Shown here: in pieces, positions 14,200-22,345 of the stretch
Layout of the letters: the number at the start of each line of letters is the position of its first letter
How positions within the stretch are numbered: the first letter of the stretch is position 1
Source of the DNA: Pseudoalteromonas amylolytica
GTDB taxonomy: Bacteria > Pseudomonadota > Gammaproteobacteria > Enterobacterales > Alteromonadaceae
Length of the DNA: 51,545 bases
NCBI RefSeq assembly: GCF_001854605.1
Contig: NZ_MKJU01000032.1
Span: 61,205-112,749, forward strand
Direction: 5' to 3'
Notes under the pieces: model-generated
What the model saw: the letters and a program-made list of their open reading frames with translations, nothing else
Databases searched by the model: none
Told to the model about the DNA's origin: nothing
Translations under genes and position numbers: made by a program

Positions 14200-16701
14200 T
14201 TAGTTAAATGTAGCTGTTACTTCTTCTGAACAGATGTTTTCACCAACACAAATCTTATAAACATACTGCTCCTGCGTCGCTTGACGGATGAAGTCGCGGT
14301 ATGTGCCTGTGTTGTCAGTAGTGTCAATTTTAACACCATCGCGGTACACATCTACCGTCTCTGATGTGGCACCTTGGTATGAAAGTTCGATACGCGCATA
14401 GTCAAGTCGTGTTTTGTTTGCACGCTTCACTTTAAGCTCAAGTACCGTATCTGCAACAGTCACAGACTGAACTTTGGTATTTGTACGACCACCTTCATCA
14501 GTCACACTCAGCGCTACATCATACGTACCTGCTGCGCCATAAGCATGTACAGGGTTTTGCTCTGTTGATGTATTGCCATCACCAAAGTCCCACTCCCAGC
14601 TGACAATGTCATTGTTTGCGTCAGTACTACTGTCAGTGAAGGTAACATTAAGCATATCTGCTACATAACTAAATCCTGCAACAGGTTCGGCCGGTGAAAC
14701 GTCACCTAAGCCAGTTAATGTGAGTGACCACTGGTTCAATGTGCCCACATCTTGAGCATAGGTGTCTTCAACACGTAGTACCCAATCGCCGGTTGCCACT
14801 TCACCGTTGAATGCATCAGATTCGAATGACTGATTAATGTCATCGGCACTGCCACCCGCTTTATTGTGTAATATCGCCGTTGTACCCTGTGGAGAAGTTA
14901 AGCTAACCAGCAAATCGCCGATATAAGTATGTGTAATATCTAAGAATGTGCTTGAACCAAAGATAGTTACATCATCAGCAACGGTAATCACGGAAGTAAT
15001 ACCTGCGGGGTCGTTATCAGGAATATCTGCACTGGTATCATTGCTGTAATTGAACTCACTCAGACCTTGTGGATATACATAGACAGACACTGACTTAGTT
15101 TCTACCAATTCACCACTGGTTGCCGTAACCGTGAATGTGTAGCTACCCCACTGGGTATCTTCTGTGGTTGGTACACTCAGCGCAAAACTCTCTCCCGGTT
15201 GAACGATTTCAGAAGACAACACGGCCCCTGGTAACTCACTGTCTACCGTTAGTGCAATCTCACCCGTCCAATCAGCTACCGACAGCACATCAAAGTTGTA
15301 GCTTGCGCTTTCACCGGCAACGATCTCTTGCGACATCGGAGTGACTGACAGTCTAAAGCCTGGTTCTGGGTCTGCTGCTTCCAGTGCATTTGCTACATTT
15401 AAGCGTTTACCCGATACCACCTTACCATTGAGCGCGGCATTATCATCGCCAGAGTCCATCAAGATTGCTTTAAGCTCAGCGGTGGTAAGCGTTGGGTTGA
15501 CTGATAATGTCAACGCAGCTGCACCAGCAACATGAGGTGTCGCCATAGACGTACCAGAATACGAAGAATAACCGCCACCAGGTACTGTCGATAGGATAGC
15601 TGAACCTGGCGCACCTAAGTCAACACTGGTTAAGCCCCATTGTGAAAAGCTAGACATATCATCTGTGTGAGTGGTACTTGCCACAGCTAATACTGATTCA
15701 TGCTCATAGCTTGATGGATAATGTGGTGATGAATCATTATCAACCGCGCTGTTACCCGCTGCTGCAACAAATAAAATACCCGCTTCTTCAGACGCTGTAA
15801 GTGCATCAGCTAATGCTTGGCTAAAACCACCCCCACCCCAACTGTTGTTTGACACGCGAATATCCACGCCGGCTTCACGTAAACCAACTAGGTAATCGAT
15901 ACACTTGATAGCATCTGACGTTGTACCGCTGCCAGAGGCATCTAAGAACTTACAACCAACAATAGACACTTCATGGTTTACACCAGCTACGCCTGTACCA
16001 TCATTGCCCAGAGCACCGATTGTACCAGAGACGTGTGTACCATGGCCTTGGTCATCCATAGGGTCGCCCACACCTGTGATAGCGTTGATACCGTGCACAT
16101 CATCAATATAGCCGTTGCCATCATTGTCAATGCCATCTCCTGCGATTTCATTTGGGTTCACCCACATGTTGGCAGCAAGGTCAGGGTGAGTGTGGTCAAC
16201 ACCAGTGTCAATGACACCAACAATCACATCGCGACTACCGACAGAAATATCCCATGCTTCAGGGGCATCAATGTCAGCATCCGCCGTACCGCCTGTTTGA
16301 CCTGTATTGTGTAAACCCCAAAGCTCATCAAATCGCGCGTCGTCCGGTATACCCATAACGCTTACCTTGTAATCTGGCTCAGCATACTCAACCGCAGGGT
16401 GCTGGCTCAACATGGCAATTGCTTCTTTGTGCGAGCGTTTTTTGTCTAATTTGAATTTGGCTAAGCGACCTTGCAAAACATAACGATAGGCATCATCGAT
16501 TTCGTCATTGTTAAGGTCAGAGATTTTCGCGGCAACTAATTTTCGTGCCGAGATACGCTGCTCTTTCGTTGAATCTTTTTTGTAAACAACAATCAGCGCA
16601 TCTTCAGATGCTGTGATCGACTGCTGTGTGTCCATTGAAATAGCCGCCTGTGAAAGGCAAGGAATAAGTGCAAGTGATAAAGCAGATAATTTTAATTTCA
16701 T
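14200..16701 (-). CDS. Secreted subtilisin-like serine protease (S8) with P/Homo B and PKD domains, deseasin-like
   Basis: An 833-residue precursor. In order it has a signal peptide (1-20) and an inhibitor I9-like propeptide (about 30-115). The S8 catalytic domain (about 150-420) carries Asp165 (VIDTGVD), His220 (GHGTHV), oxyanion Asn317 (AAGNS) and Ser385 (GTSMATPH). A linker domain precedes a P/Homo B domain (about 530-650), a PKD domain (about 660-740; WEWDFGDGNTS) and a C-terminal beta domain. The order matches deseasin-type cold-active proteases of deep-sea Pseudoalteromonas such as MCP-01, in which the PKD domain binds collagen. Collagenolytic activity is inference. The P/Homo B and PKD parts may be removed or kept after secretion. 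The gene is monocistronic with its own terminator. Confidence 0.93.
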   Translation of the reverse strand: MKLKLSALSLALIPCLSQAAISMDTQQSITASEDALIVVYKKDSTKEQRISARKLVAAKISDLNNDEIDDAYRYVLQGRLAKFKLDKKRSHKEAIAMLSQHPAVEYAEPDYKVSVMGIPDDARFDELWGLHNTGQTGGTADADIDAPEAWDISVGSRDVIVGVIDTGVDHTHPDLAANMWVNPNEIAGDGIDNDGNGYIDDVHGINAITGVGDPMDDQGHGTHVSGTIGALGNDGTGVAGVNHEVSIVGCKFLDASGSGTTSDAIKCIDYLVGLREAGVDIRVSNNSWGGGGFSQALADALTASEEAGILFVAAAGNSAVDNDSSPHYPSSYEHESVLAVASTTHTDDMSSFSQWGLTSVDLGAPGSAILSTVPGGGYSSYSGTSMATPHVAGAAALTLSVNPTLTTAELKAILMDSGDDNAALNGKVVSGKRLNVANALEAADPEPGFRLSVTPMSQEIVAGESASYNFDVLSVADWTGEIALTVDSELPGAVLSSEIVQPGESFALSVPTTEDTQWGSYTFTVTATSGELVETKSVSVYVYPQGLSEFNYSNDTSADIPDNDPAGITSVITVADDVTIFGSSTFLDITHTYIGDLLVSLTSPQGTTAILHNKAGGSADDINQSFESDAFNGEVATGDWVLRVEDTYAQDVGTLNQWSLTLTGLGDVSPAEPVAGFSYVADMLNVTFTDSSTDANNDIVSWEWDFGDGNTSTEQNPVHAYGAAGTYDVALSVTDEGGRTNTKVQSVTVADTVLELKVKRANKTRLDYARIELSYQGATSETVDVYRDGVKIDTTDNTGTYRDFIRQATQEQYVYKICVGENICSEEVTATFN

Positions 16702-17186
16702 TGTTGGGATCCATAAATAAGTAATAGTCGTTCAGCCTTGGCTTTTGCCGCGAACTAAACACCTTTTGCAGCCTCAAAAACTGAGCCTACCGTTCATGAA
16801 TTCCCACTTATCTAAACGCGAGTATATGAGTACATCGTATGAAATACTTCGTATGCACAATTACAAAGTACTTAAAACATAAATTAAGCAACCTAATCAG
16901 AAAACACCAAAAATTACTGTTCCGCAAGTACTTACCCGTAAAATCACAAAAACAGGTTAAAAACACAAAACAAAACATAAAATTAACAATAATGTATTAT
17001 TACACCACGAATTTTGCGAATAACAACTCAACCTTTTTTACTGCTTTTAATCCCGAAAAAACAGACAAACAAATAAGATGTTGATTTAAATCAATTAATA
17101 TTTCATTAAAATTTCGTATTTCTTATTTGGGGACACTTGTCTAATGTGAGGTACAAGGTTTGAGAATGAAGCAAAAGTGAAACAAA
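16702..17186. other. Long AT-rich regulatory region between the protease and curli genes
   Basis: It holds the divergent control regions of the subtilase and csgB. A Lys/Asn-rich open frame at 16839-17084 reflects base composition and is not called. The one clear site is the FNR-type palindrome at 17081-17094. Confidence 0.6.
17081..17094. promoter_or_regulatory. FNR/EtrA-type binding site upstream of the curli operon
   Basis: TTGATTTAAATCAA is an exact match to the FNR consensus TTGAT-N4-ATCAA. It is centred about 100 bp before the csgB start. Oxygen- or CRP-family control of curli is inferred from this one site; no strong -35 hexamer is visible, which would suit an activator-dependent promoter. 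Confidence 0.6.
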
Positions 17187-17654
17187 ATGCTAACAAAAGA
17201 AAGGACCTGTTACCAAGCAAAAGCACACCTTCAACGTGGTGTCTTTTCCATGCTGACTGCGTGTTTTCTTTATAGCCCGTTCAACTTTGCAAGCACTCCA
17301 GATCTTATAGAGTCCCCCTTATCTTTGAGTATAAGCCCATCGTTGCAAATGCATGCACAGCTACACGCAACGGTTAAGCAAAATGGAACATTAAATAAAG
17401 CAACGATAAATCAAATAGGCGACGACATAAACTTGGTGTCCCTTGTGCAACTGGGTTCAAACAACTTGGCCGACATAACACAAGCAGGCGCTAACAATAG
17501 CGTTAACTTAATTCAGTATGGCGATAATAACTTTACCTCCATAGTGCAACAAGGTGACGCCAATATCGTCAATTTAACGCAACTTGGTGAGCAATCTTTG
17601 CTGATCCATCAGCTTGGTAGTGACATGGTGCTCAACATTAGCGTTACAAAATAA
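17187..17654 (+). CDS. csgB: Curli nucleator/minor curlin CsgB-like
   Basis: 155 residues. After a signal-peptide-like start (hydrophobic stretch about 19-35 behind a basic N-region) come four to five curlin repeats of the type Q-x-G-x-x-N (VKQNGTLN, INQIGDDIN, VQLGSNN, TQAGANN, IQYGDNN, VQQGDAN, TQLGEQS). In known systems CsgB is surface-bound and nucleates CsgA. It lies first in the operon, 24 bp before the long csgA, and is the shorter of the two, so I call it the nucleator. The last repeats are irregular (IHQLGSDMVLNI), as in other CsgB proteins. The ribosome site is weak. Confidence 0.85.
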   Translation: MLTKERTCYQAKAHLQRGVFSMLTACFLYSPFNFASTPDLIESPLSLSISPSLQMHAQLHATVKQNGTLNKATINQIGDDINLVSLVQLGSNNLADITQAGANNSVNLIQYGDNNFTSIVQQGDANIVNLTQLGEQSLLIHQLGSDMVLNISVTK

Positions 17655-17678
17655 AAATGATTAACGAAGGAAACTATC

Positions 17679-19199
17679 ATGCTTAAAAAGTCTCTCCTTA
17701 CCTGTGCCATCGCAATGGCATTAGGTTGTGGCAATGCTGCGCTTGCAGCTGAGCAAACCAGCAAGAACACGCAAGGCGCTATTCAATCAGACTTTATGGC
17801 TGGTGCGCAGCACAACCGCGCTGAGATAACTCAAAACTCAACGGGCGGCTCCGGCGTGGGTAACGAAATCAACCTAACCCAAGGCGGCGAAACTAACGGC
17901 GCACAGCTATCAATCACAGGCGATGCCAACAAACTTAGCAGTGAACAAACAGGTAATAATAATTTACAGATCGCGACAGTAGACGGTTTAGATAACCAGA
18001 TTAGTAATTATCAATCTGGAAATGATGCGAAAACTCAGTTAGCTGTGACTGGAGATGCCAACATGCTGTCCCTGTCGCAAAGCGGCAATGCAGGATTAGG
18101 TGACATCGGTAACGAAGTTAAGGTCAATGCACAAGGTGATGCAAATACCATTAATGTACGTCAAGGTTCTGGTGGACACTGGACCTATATCAATGACTTG
18201 CAAGGTCATAACAATGAGATTTCTATCGAGCAAGACGGCGAGTGGAACGAAGTTAGAGTTCTAGAGGCTGTCGGCGATAACAATGAATTTGAAGTTGAGC
18301 AAAATGGCTTTTGGAACATAGCCGATATCAATGAGCTAACAGGTAATGACAACAAAATAAAAATCAAGCAAGACGGTGACCAAAACAACCTCCTCGTAGA
18401 CCTACTCAATGGCGACGACAACCGTTTAGCGAGCGAACAATACGGTAACAATAACACTATCGCTTTTGCAATTGTTGAAGGTGAAGACAACAACTTAATC
18501 GTACAACAGCGTGGCGATGATAATAGCTTTAGTAGTGGTCTTATCGTAGGAAATGACAACAACCTAAATGGCCAACAAACAGGGAATGAGAATACGCTTG
18601 AAGTGGACATGGTTGGTAATGACAATACCTTTACCTCATTACAGATGGGTAGTTTGAATACCGCTTACATGGGTGTCGTTGGTGATGATAACCAGTTTAC
18701 CAATACGCAACTTGGTGATGGTAACGTAAACCACTTAGCTAACTTCAATGGCTCTGACAACGTGTTTGTGACCAATCAAGTAGGTGATGATAACCATGCA
18801 ATGATACAAACATCTCACCCAGATACGAGTTTAACCACCTCAGCAAACGACATCACGCTTAACCAAATCGGTAACGAGAACGATACTAGCGTAACGCTTA
18901 GTAGCGAAACAAGTAGTCAAAACAACACGCTTGACCTTGTTCAAGAAGGTAACCTCAATGCCATCGACCTTATGCTTGAAGGCTCAAATAACAGCATCGA
19001 CATTGCCCAAACAGGGGATATGAATATGATAGTAGGCGTTGACCAAGGTGCATTTGTGGTTGCCGGTAATGATTTGAGCTTGAATATCACTCAAACAGGC
19101 ACGGGCAACCTCGTAGAAGGTGGTATGTCGCAGCTCAATGGAGATGTGTCTGTCACCCAAATTGGTGACTACAACACGACCACGATTGTACAGCAATGA
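17679..19199 (+). CDS. csgA: Major curlin CsgA-like, unusually long
   Basis: 506 residues, more than three times E. coli CsgA (151). A signal peptide ending ALAA (about residue 24) precedes some 20 curlin-like repeats of about 23 residues, with the pattern GDNNxxxxxQxGxxNxxxx, for example IEQDGEWNEV, VEQNGFWNIA, QQRGDDNSF, TQLGDGNV, TQTGTGNL. Many repeats carry acidic GNDN/GDDN turns. The conserved Gln/Asn ladder supports the same beta-solenoid amyloid as CsgA, but each subunit would be much longer. A ribosome site (GAAGGAAAC) precedes the ATG. A hairpin follows the gene and may limit read-through into csgEFG. Call confident as curlin; which of the two curlins is structural is inferred from length. 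Confidence 0.9.
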   Translation: MLKKSLLTCAIAMALGCGNAALAAEQTSKNTQGAIQSDFMAGAQHNRAEITQNSTGGSGVGNEINLTQGGETNGAQLSITGDANKLSSEQTGNNNLQIATVDGLDNQISNYQSGNDAKTQLAVTGDANMLSLSQSGNAGLGDIGNEVKVNAQGDANTINVRQGSGGHWTYINDLQGHNNEISIEQDGEWNEVRVLEAVGDNNEFEVEQNGFWNIADINELTGNDNKIKIKQDGDQNNLLVDLLNGDDNRLASEQYGNNNTIAFAIVEGEDNNLIVQQRGDDNSFSSGLIVGNDNNLNGQQTGNENTLEVDMVGNDNTFTSLQMGSLNTAYMGVVGDDNQFTNTQLGDGNVNHLANFNGSDNVFVTNQVGDDNHAMIQTSHPDTSLTTSANDITLNQIGNENDTSVTLSSETSSQNNTLDLVQEGNLNAIDLMLEGSNNSIDIAQTGDMNMIVGVDQGAFVVAGNDLSLNITQTGTGNLVEGGMSQLNGDVSVTQIGDYNTTTIVQQ

Positions 19200-19214
19200 T
19201 TCTCCATCCAATGA

Positions 19215-19238
19215 GGAGCGGCGTTTAATGCGCCCTCC
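19215..19238 (+). terminator. Hairpin between csgA and csgE, possible attenuator
   Basis: GGAG and GGCG (one bulged C) pair with CGCC and CTCC to form an 8-bp stem with a short loop, followed by CCTTTATT rather than a full T run. It would let part of the transcripts continue into csgEFG, fitting a high need for curlin and low need for the export parts. Confidence 0.5.
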
Positions 19239-19309
19239 CCTTTATTCCACTCATTGTGTAATCAGGCAGTATGGCGGCGGTGTAACTTTTTATACGAGCA
19301 GTTAGATTT

Positions 19310-19693
19310 ATGCACAAGATCATAAGAACTCTAGGAATCATTATTTCCATCAGCATCAGTTTTGGCGCTAAAGCCGTGGATATTAGCGGCTTCTTGTTAG
19401 ACCAAAGCATCAGCCGTTCGGGGCATGAATTTTATCGACAACTTAGTATATTGTGGCGAGACATCCCAGCGACAACAGGTGCGACCGTCACTATTAAAGA
19501 AACATTGTTACCAAAAGCAGGCACCGTTTTAACCGTAGAACTCAATCATCAGGTAGTGTACACCACGTATTTAGGGAGACGCCTATCTCCAATAGACGAA
19601 CAAGTAGAACAAGCAGCACTTATTCTTATCAAAGTACTTGCCAGCAATAACTTCAGCAAGTTTAGTGATGACTTATCAAGCAGTGGTCTTTAA
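19310..19693 (+). CDS. csgE: Curli assembly chaperone CsgE
   Basis: 127 residues with a signal peptide (cleavage near GAKA). The mature part shows CsgE features: DQSISRSGHEFYRQLSILW, TVTIKETLLPKAGTVLTVELNHQVVY, and a C-terminal tail with LGRRLSPIDEQVEQAA. In E. coli CsgE caps the periplasmic side of the CsgG channel and delivers CsgA. It sits 3 bp before csgF in the csgEFG part of the operon. Confidence 0.93.
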   Translation: MHKIIRTLGIIISISISFGAKAVDISGFLLDQSISRSGHEFYRQLSILWRDIPATTGATVTIKETLLPKAGTVLTVELNHQVVYTTYLGRRLSPIDEQVEQAALILIKVLASNNFSKFSDDLSSSGL

Positions 19694-19695
19694 CT

Positions 19696-20106
19696 ATGAA
19701 AAAATACTTACTATTAATATTGGCTTGTTGCCAATACAGCTATGCCAGTGAACTAGTTTACACACCTATCAACCCAAGCTTTGGCGGCAATCCCCTCAAT
19801 GCGAATATGTTGATGAACAAGGCGCAGGCACAAAATAAACACAAAGCCCATATTGAACCAAAAAGCTATGCAGAAAAAATGCAGGAGTCTCTTGAGAGAG
19901 CCTACATCAACAGAATCGTAAGAGAAGTCACCGATCTGGCGTTTGGTGAAAGCTCAGACGAAAATGTGTTTGGACAAGACTCGGTGTTTACCAGTGGTGA
20001 TTATCAAATTCAATTGCTTACTAGTAATGCTGACAGTATTACTATTCAGATCACACACCTTATTTCTGGCGAGGTTACAACGATAGAAATACCGAGGTTT
20101 GGCTAA
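19696..20106 (+). CDS. csgF: Curli assembly protein CsgF
   Basis: 136 residues. The signal peptide is followed by the typical CsgF start (ELVYTPINPSFGGNPLN), which in E. coli inserts into the CsgG pore and stabilises it. A helical and a C-terminal beta part follow. CsgF helps place the nucleator at the cell surface. Its stop overlaps the csgG start (TAATG). Confidence 0.95.
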   Translation: MKKYLLLILACCQYSYASELVYTPINPSFGGNPLNANMLMNKAQAQNKHKAHIEPKSYAEKMQESLERAYINRIVREVTDLAFGESSDENVFGQDSVFTSGDYQIQLLTSNADSITIQITHLISGEVTTIEIPRFG

Positions 20107-20930
20107 TGAATACACGTAAGCTCACCCTCGCTGGTCTAATTTACCTACTTCTGGCTGGATGTAGCCATATCAGTAAAACCCTGCCTCCAGAGACAACACA
20201 AGCGCAAACTCTAGAGCAAACGACAACCTTTTCACAGCTCAAAGCATTACCGAAACCTATGGGAAGTATTCCCGTTTCGGTCTACTCGTTTCGCGACCAA
20301 ACAGGACAGTACAAACCGATTGCCAATGTCAGCTCGTTCTCAACCGCGGTTACTCAAGGTGCGTCAGCGATTCTGGTGCAAGCCTTGAGCGAAACCGATT
20401 GGTTTGTTCCCGTTGAGCGCGAGGGTTTACAAAATATTCTCACGGAGCGAAAAATTATTCGGGCTGCGCAAGAGAGTGATAACAATAGCAGCCAACTTCC
20501 TCCTCTCACCACAGCTAAGATTATTCTTGAAGGGGGAATTATAAGTTACGACTCAAACACAAAAACAGGCGGCTTAGGTGCAGAGTATTTTGGCATTGGC
20601 GTATCCGAACTGTATCGCGAAGATGTGATTTCAATCTATATGCGTGCTGTTGACGTTCGTACCGGCGTGGTGCTCACTTCCGTCGCCACGACCAAAAAAG
20701 TACTGAGCGTAGAAATGCGCGCGGGCTTTTTCAGATATGTAAGCTACAAACGTCTAGCTGAAGCCGAAGGTGGTTATTCGAATAACGAGCCTATGCATAT
20801 CTGCGTCAAACAAGCCATTGAAAAGGCACTCGTGGACCTTATCAATAGCGGCATAGAAAAAGGCCTCTGGTCGGCCAAAAGCACTACTCAGAATAAGAGC
20901 GAGTCAACGCATCCGGGAAAAACTGTCTAG
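20106..20930 (+). CDS. csgG: Curli outer-membrane secretion channel lipoprotein CsgG
   Basis: 274 residues. The lipobox LAGC (Cys19) marks an outer-membrane lipoprotein. Strong family blocks are FRDQTGQYKP, FSTAVTQGASAILVQAL, VPVEREGLQNILTERKIIRAAQE and RAVDVRTGVVL. The pore constriction differs from E. coli: the stretch after KP reads IANVSSFSTA, so the Tyr is replaced by Ile, the Asn by Ser, with one extra residue, while the Phe is kept. The C-terminal tail after GLWSAK is an extra Ser/Lys-rich piece that overlaps the convergent regulator gene. Confidence 0.95.
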   Translation: MNTRKLTLAGLIYLLLAGCSHISKTLPPETTQAQTLEQTTTFSQLKALPKPMGSIPVSVYSFRDQTGQYKPIANVSSFSTAVTQGASAILVQALSETDWFVPVEREGLQNILTERKIIRAAQESDNNSSQLPPLTTAKIILEGGIISYDSNTKTGGLGAEYFGIGVSELYREDVISIYMRAVDVRTGVVLTSVATTKKVLSVEMRAGFFRYVSYKRLAEAEGGYSNNEPMHICVKQAIEKALVDLINSGIEKGLWSAKSTTQNKSESTHPGKTV

Positions 20931-21579
20931 CCCAGTTCAGTAACTCTATGCGGTTTCGCGATTTGGTCTTACGAAATGCGCTGTAGAGGTGTGTTTTCAC
21001 CGTGTGATCGCTGATATGTAGTTTATTGGCAATTTCTTTATTTTGTGCGCCTTCAGCTATCAACTTAACGATGGTTTTTTCTCTTTTTGTTAAATTGAAA
21101 GAACTGTCGTCTTGTTTAATCGTAGGTGCTGGTGTGTTGAAAATCGCATGATCGACCAATAGCTCTGAAAAAGTGCTACTGATAATGCTACGTCTAAACC
21201 ATAGCTCTCCATCTTTAATCGCTTTGATGCCTTTGAGTTTAATATCTGGTTCGTCCTTAGCATATATCACCCCCTTCACACCTGAAAGCAAAGCGCGACG
21301 TTCGTCAACCTGACCTTCGGTGGCATTGAATAGAACCAATGACTTTCGCTTAGCGAGCACCGCCATATCAAACGAAAAGACCTCATCACACGTGAACCCG
21401 GTAAGGTCAACAAATACCAGTTGCTCATCAGGCAATGCGACAAATGACTTTTCGCAGCGTACAATGTTGCAAGGCATTTGCAACAGCTTAAGTAAACTTT
21501 GGATACACTCTAGACTTTGCTCCTGTGTCCCTTGTAAGGTTCGGGTGACTATCGTCGCTTTACAATTCACTTTGACCAT
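20884..21579 (-). CDS. csgD: LuxR/FixJ-family regulator, CsgD-like
   Basis: 231 residues. The N-terminal half is a divergent receiver-like domain without a clear phosphorylation pocket, as in CsgD. The C-terminal LuxR-type helix-turn-helix (about 165-225) is strong: LTKREKTIVKLIAEGAQNKEIANKL, HISDHTVKTHLYSAF. I use the ATG at 21579, since AGGA lies 6 bp before it; the longer frame would start at a TTG (21606) without a ribosome site. In enterobacteria csgD heads csgDEFG and activates csgBA. Here it is convergent with csgG and overlaps it by 47 bp. The role as curli activator is inferred from neighbours and family. Confidence 0.85.
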   Translation of the reverse strand: MVKVNCKATIVTRTLQGTQEQSLECIQSLLKLLQMPCNIVRCEKSFVALPDEQLVFVDLTGFTCDEVFSFDMAVLAKRKSLVLFNATEGQVDERRALLSGVKGVIYAKDEPDIKLKGIKAIKDGELWFRRSIISSTFSELLVDHAIFNTPAPTIKQDDSSFNLTKREKTIVKLIAEGAQNKEIANKLHISDHTVKTHLYSAFRKTKSRNRIELLNWARQFFPDALTRSYSE

Positions 21580-22005
21580 GTTCAATCCTGCTATACCTAG
21601 TGACAAGCCTCATTTGTGCCTGTCTTGTTCCCATGAATCTTCAAGCTACACAAAATCCGCTTATATGTAAATATTATGTTTTATAACAAAACTAAAATAT
21701 TAAATTTAAGTTAAATATAATTCCTATTTTCATGATTTTACGAGATTTCGATAAATTAAAATTCACCTTGAAATTTTAACAACTTCACTATTAAGGTGTC
21801 TTACCTGAACTGATTACCACCTATTCTGTGTAAATAAATAATCATTTTGTACTAAAGAAAACTATGTATAGGCCGATTTGATGTATAGTACGAAATCTCT
21901 GCTACCGAGCACGCTAAATGGCATGACAAATATATGCGTAGTATTTAAGTTTGAGTGTCAATAAATCTGGTGGGTAGCACTAATTAGAAGTAGGCCAAAG
22001 CAGTT
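21580..22005. other. AT-rich intergenic region
   Basis: This holds the control region of the csgD-like gene (minus) and the leader of the small membrane protein (plus). I see no confident promoter, RNA or gene. Confidence 0.5.
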
Positions 22006-22302
22006 ATGGGAATTGAGTTTAATGTGGTCGTATTAAATATGATCGTGCTCACAATCGCATATGGGTTAGTCTATCCATATCGCGCAAATACGTTGAAGAA
22101 AATATCGATTCAGGACAGTATTGCGGCTTGTGTTTCTCTTAGCGTCGTAGGTTCGGTATTTTATAACACCGACATGCGATTTAGTTTTATCGTGATGGAT
22201 GTTAATTGGTTTTGGTTCACACTGGTGACGTTTTTACTACTCGAAGTACCATTATTTATTTGGTATGCAAGGCGCTACCACCTCCCCTTTTTAGATCATT
22301 AA
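22006..22302 (+). CDS. Small membrane protein, unknown
   Basis: 98 residues with three hydrophobic segments (about 7-25, 41-60, 68-88). No family recognised. The ribosome site is weak, and the gene ends directly before a strong bidirectional terminator, which supports a real transcription unit. It converges on speB. Confidence 0.55.
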   Translation: MGIEFNVVVLNMIVLTIAYGLVYPYRANTLKKISIQDSIAACVSLSVVGSVFYNTDMRFSFIVMDVNWFWFTLVTFLLLEVPLFIWYARRYHLPFLDH

Positions 22303-22303
22303 A

Positions 22304-22330
22304 AAAATGCCGAGCTGTGCTCGGCATTTT
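22304..22330. terminator. Bidirectional rho-independent terminator
   Basis: A 12-bp stem AAAATGCCGAGC/GCTCGGCATTTT with a TGT loop lies between the small membrane protein gene and speB. Confidence 0.94.
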
Positions 22331-22345
22331 GCTATCAGGCTTACT

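Noticed and set aside
16839..17084. 81-codon frame before csgB
   Set aside because: Lys/Asn-rich composition follows AT-rich DNA; no ribosome site or domain is seen, and it lies in a regulatory region.
17127..17142. Sigma-54-like element before csgB (TTGGGGACACTTGTCT)
   Set aside because: The required GC of the -12 element is missing.
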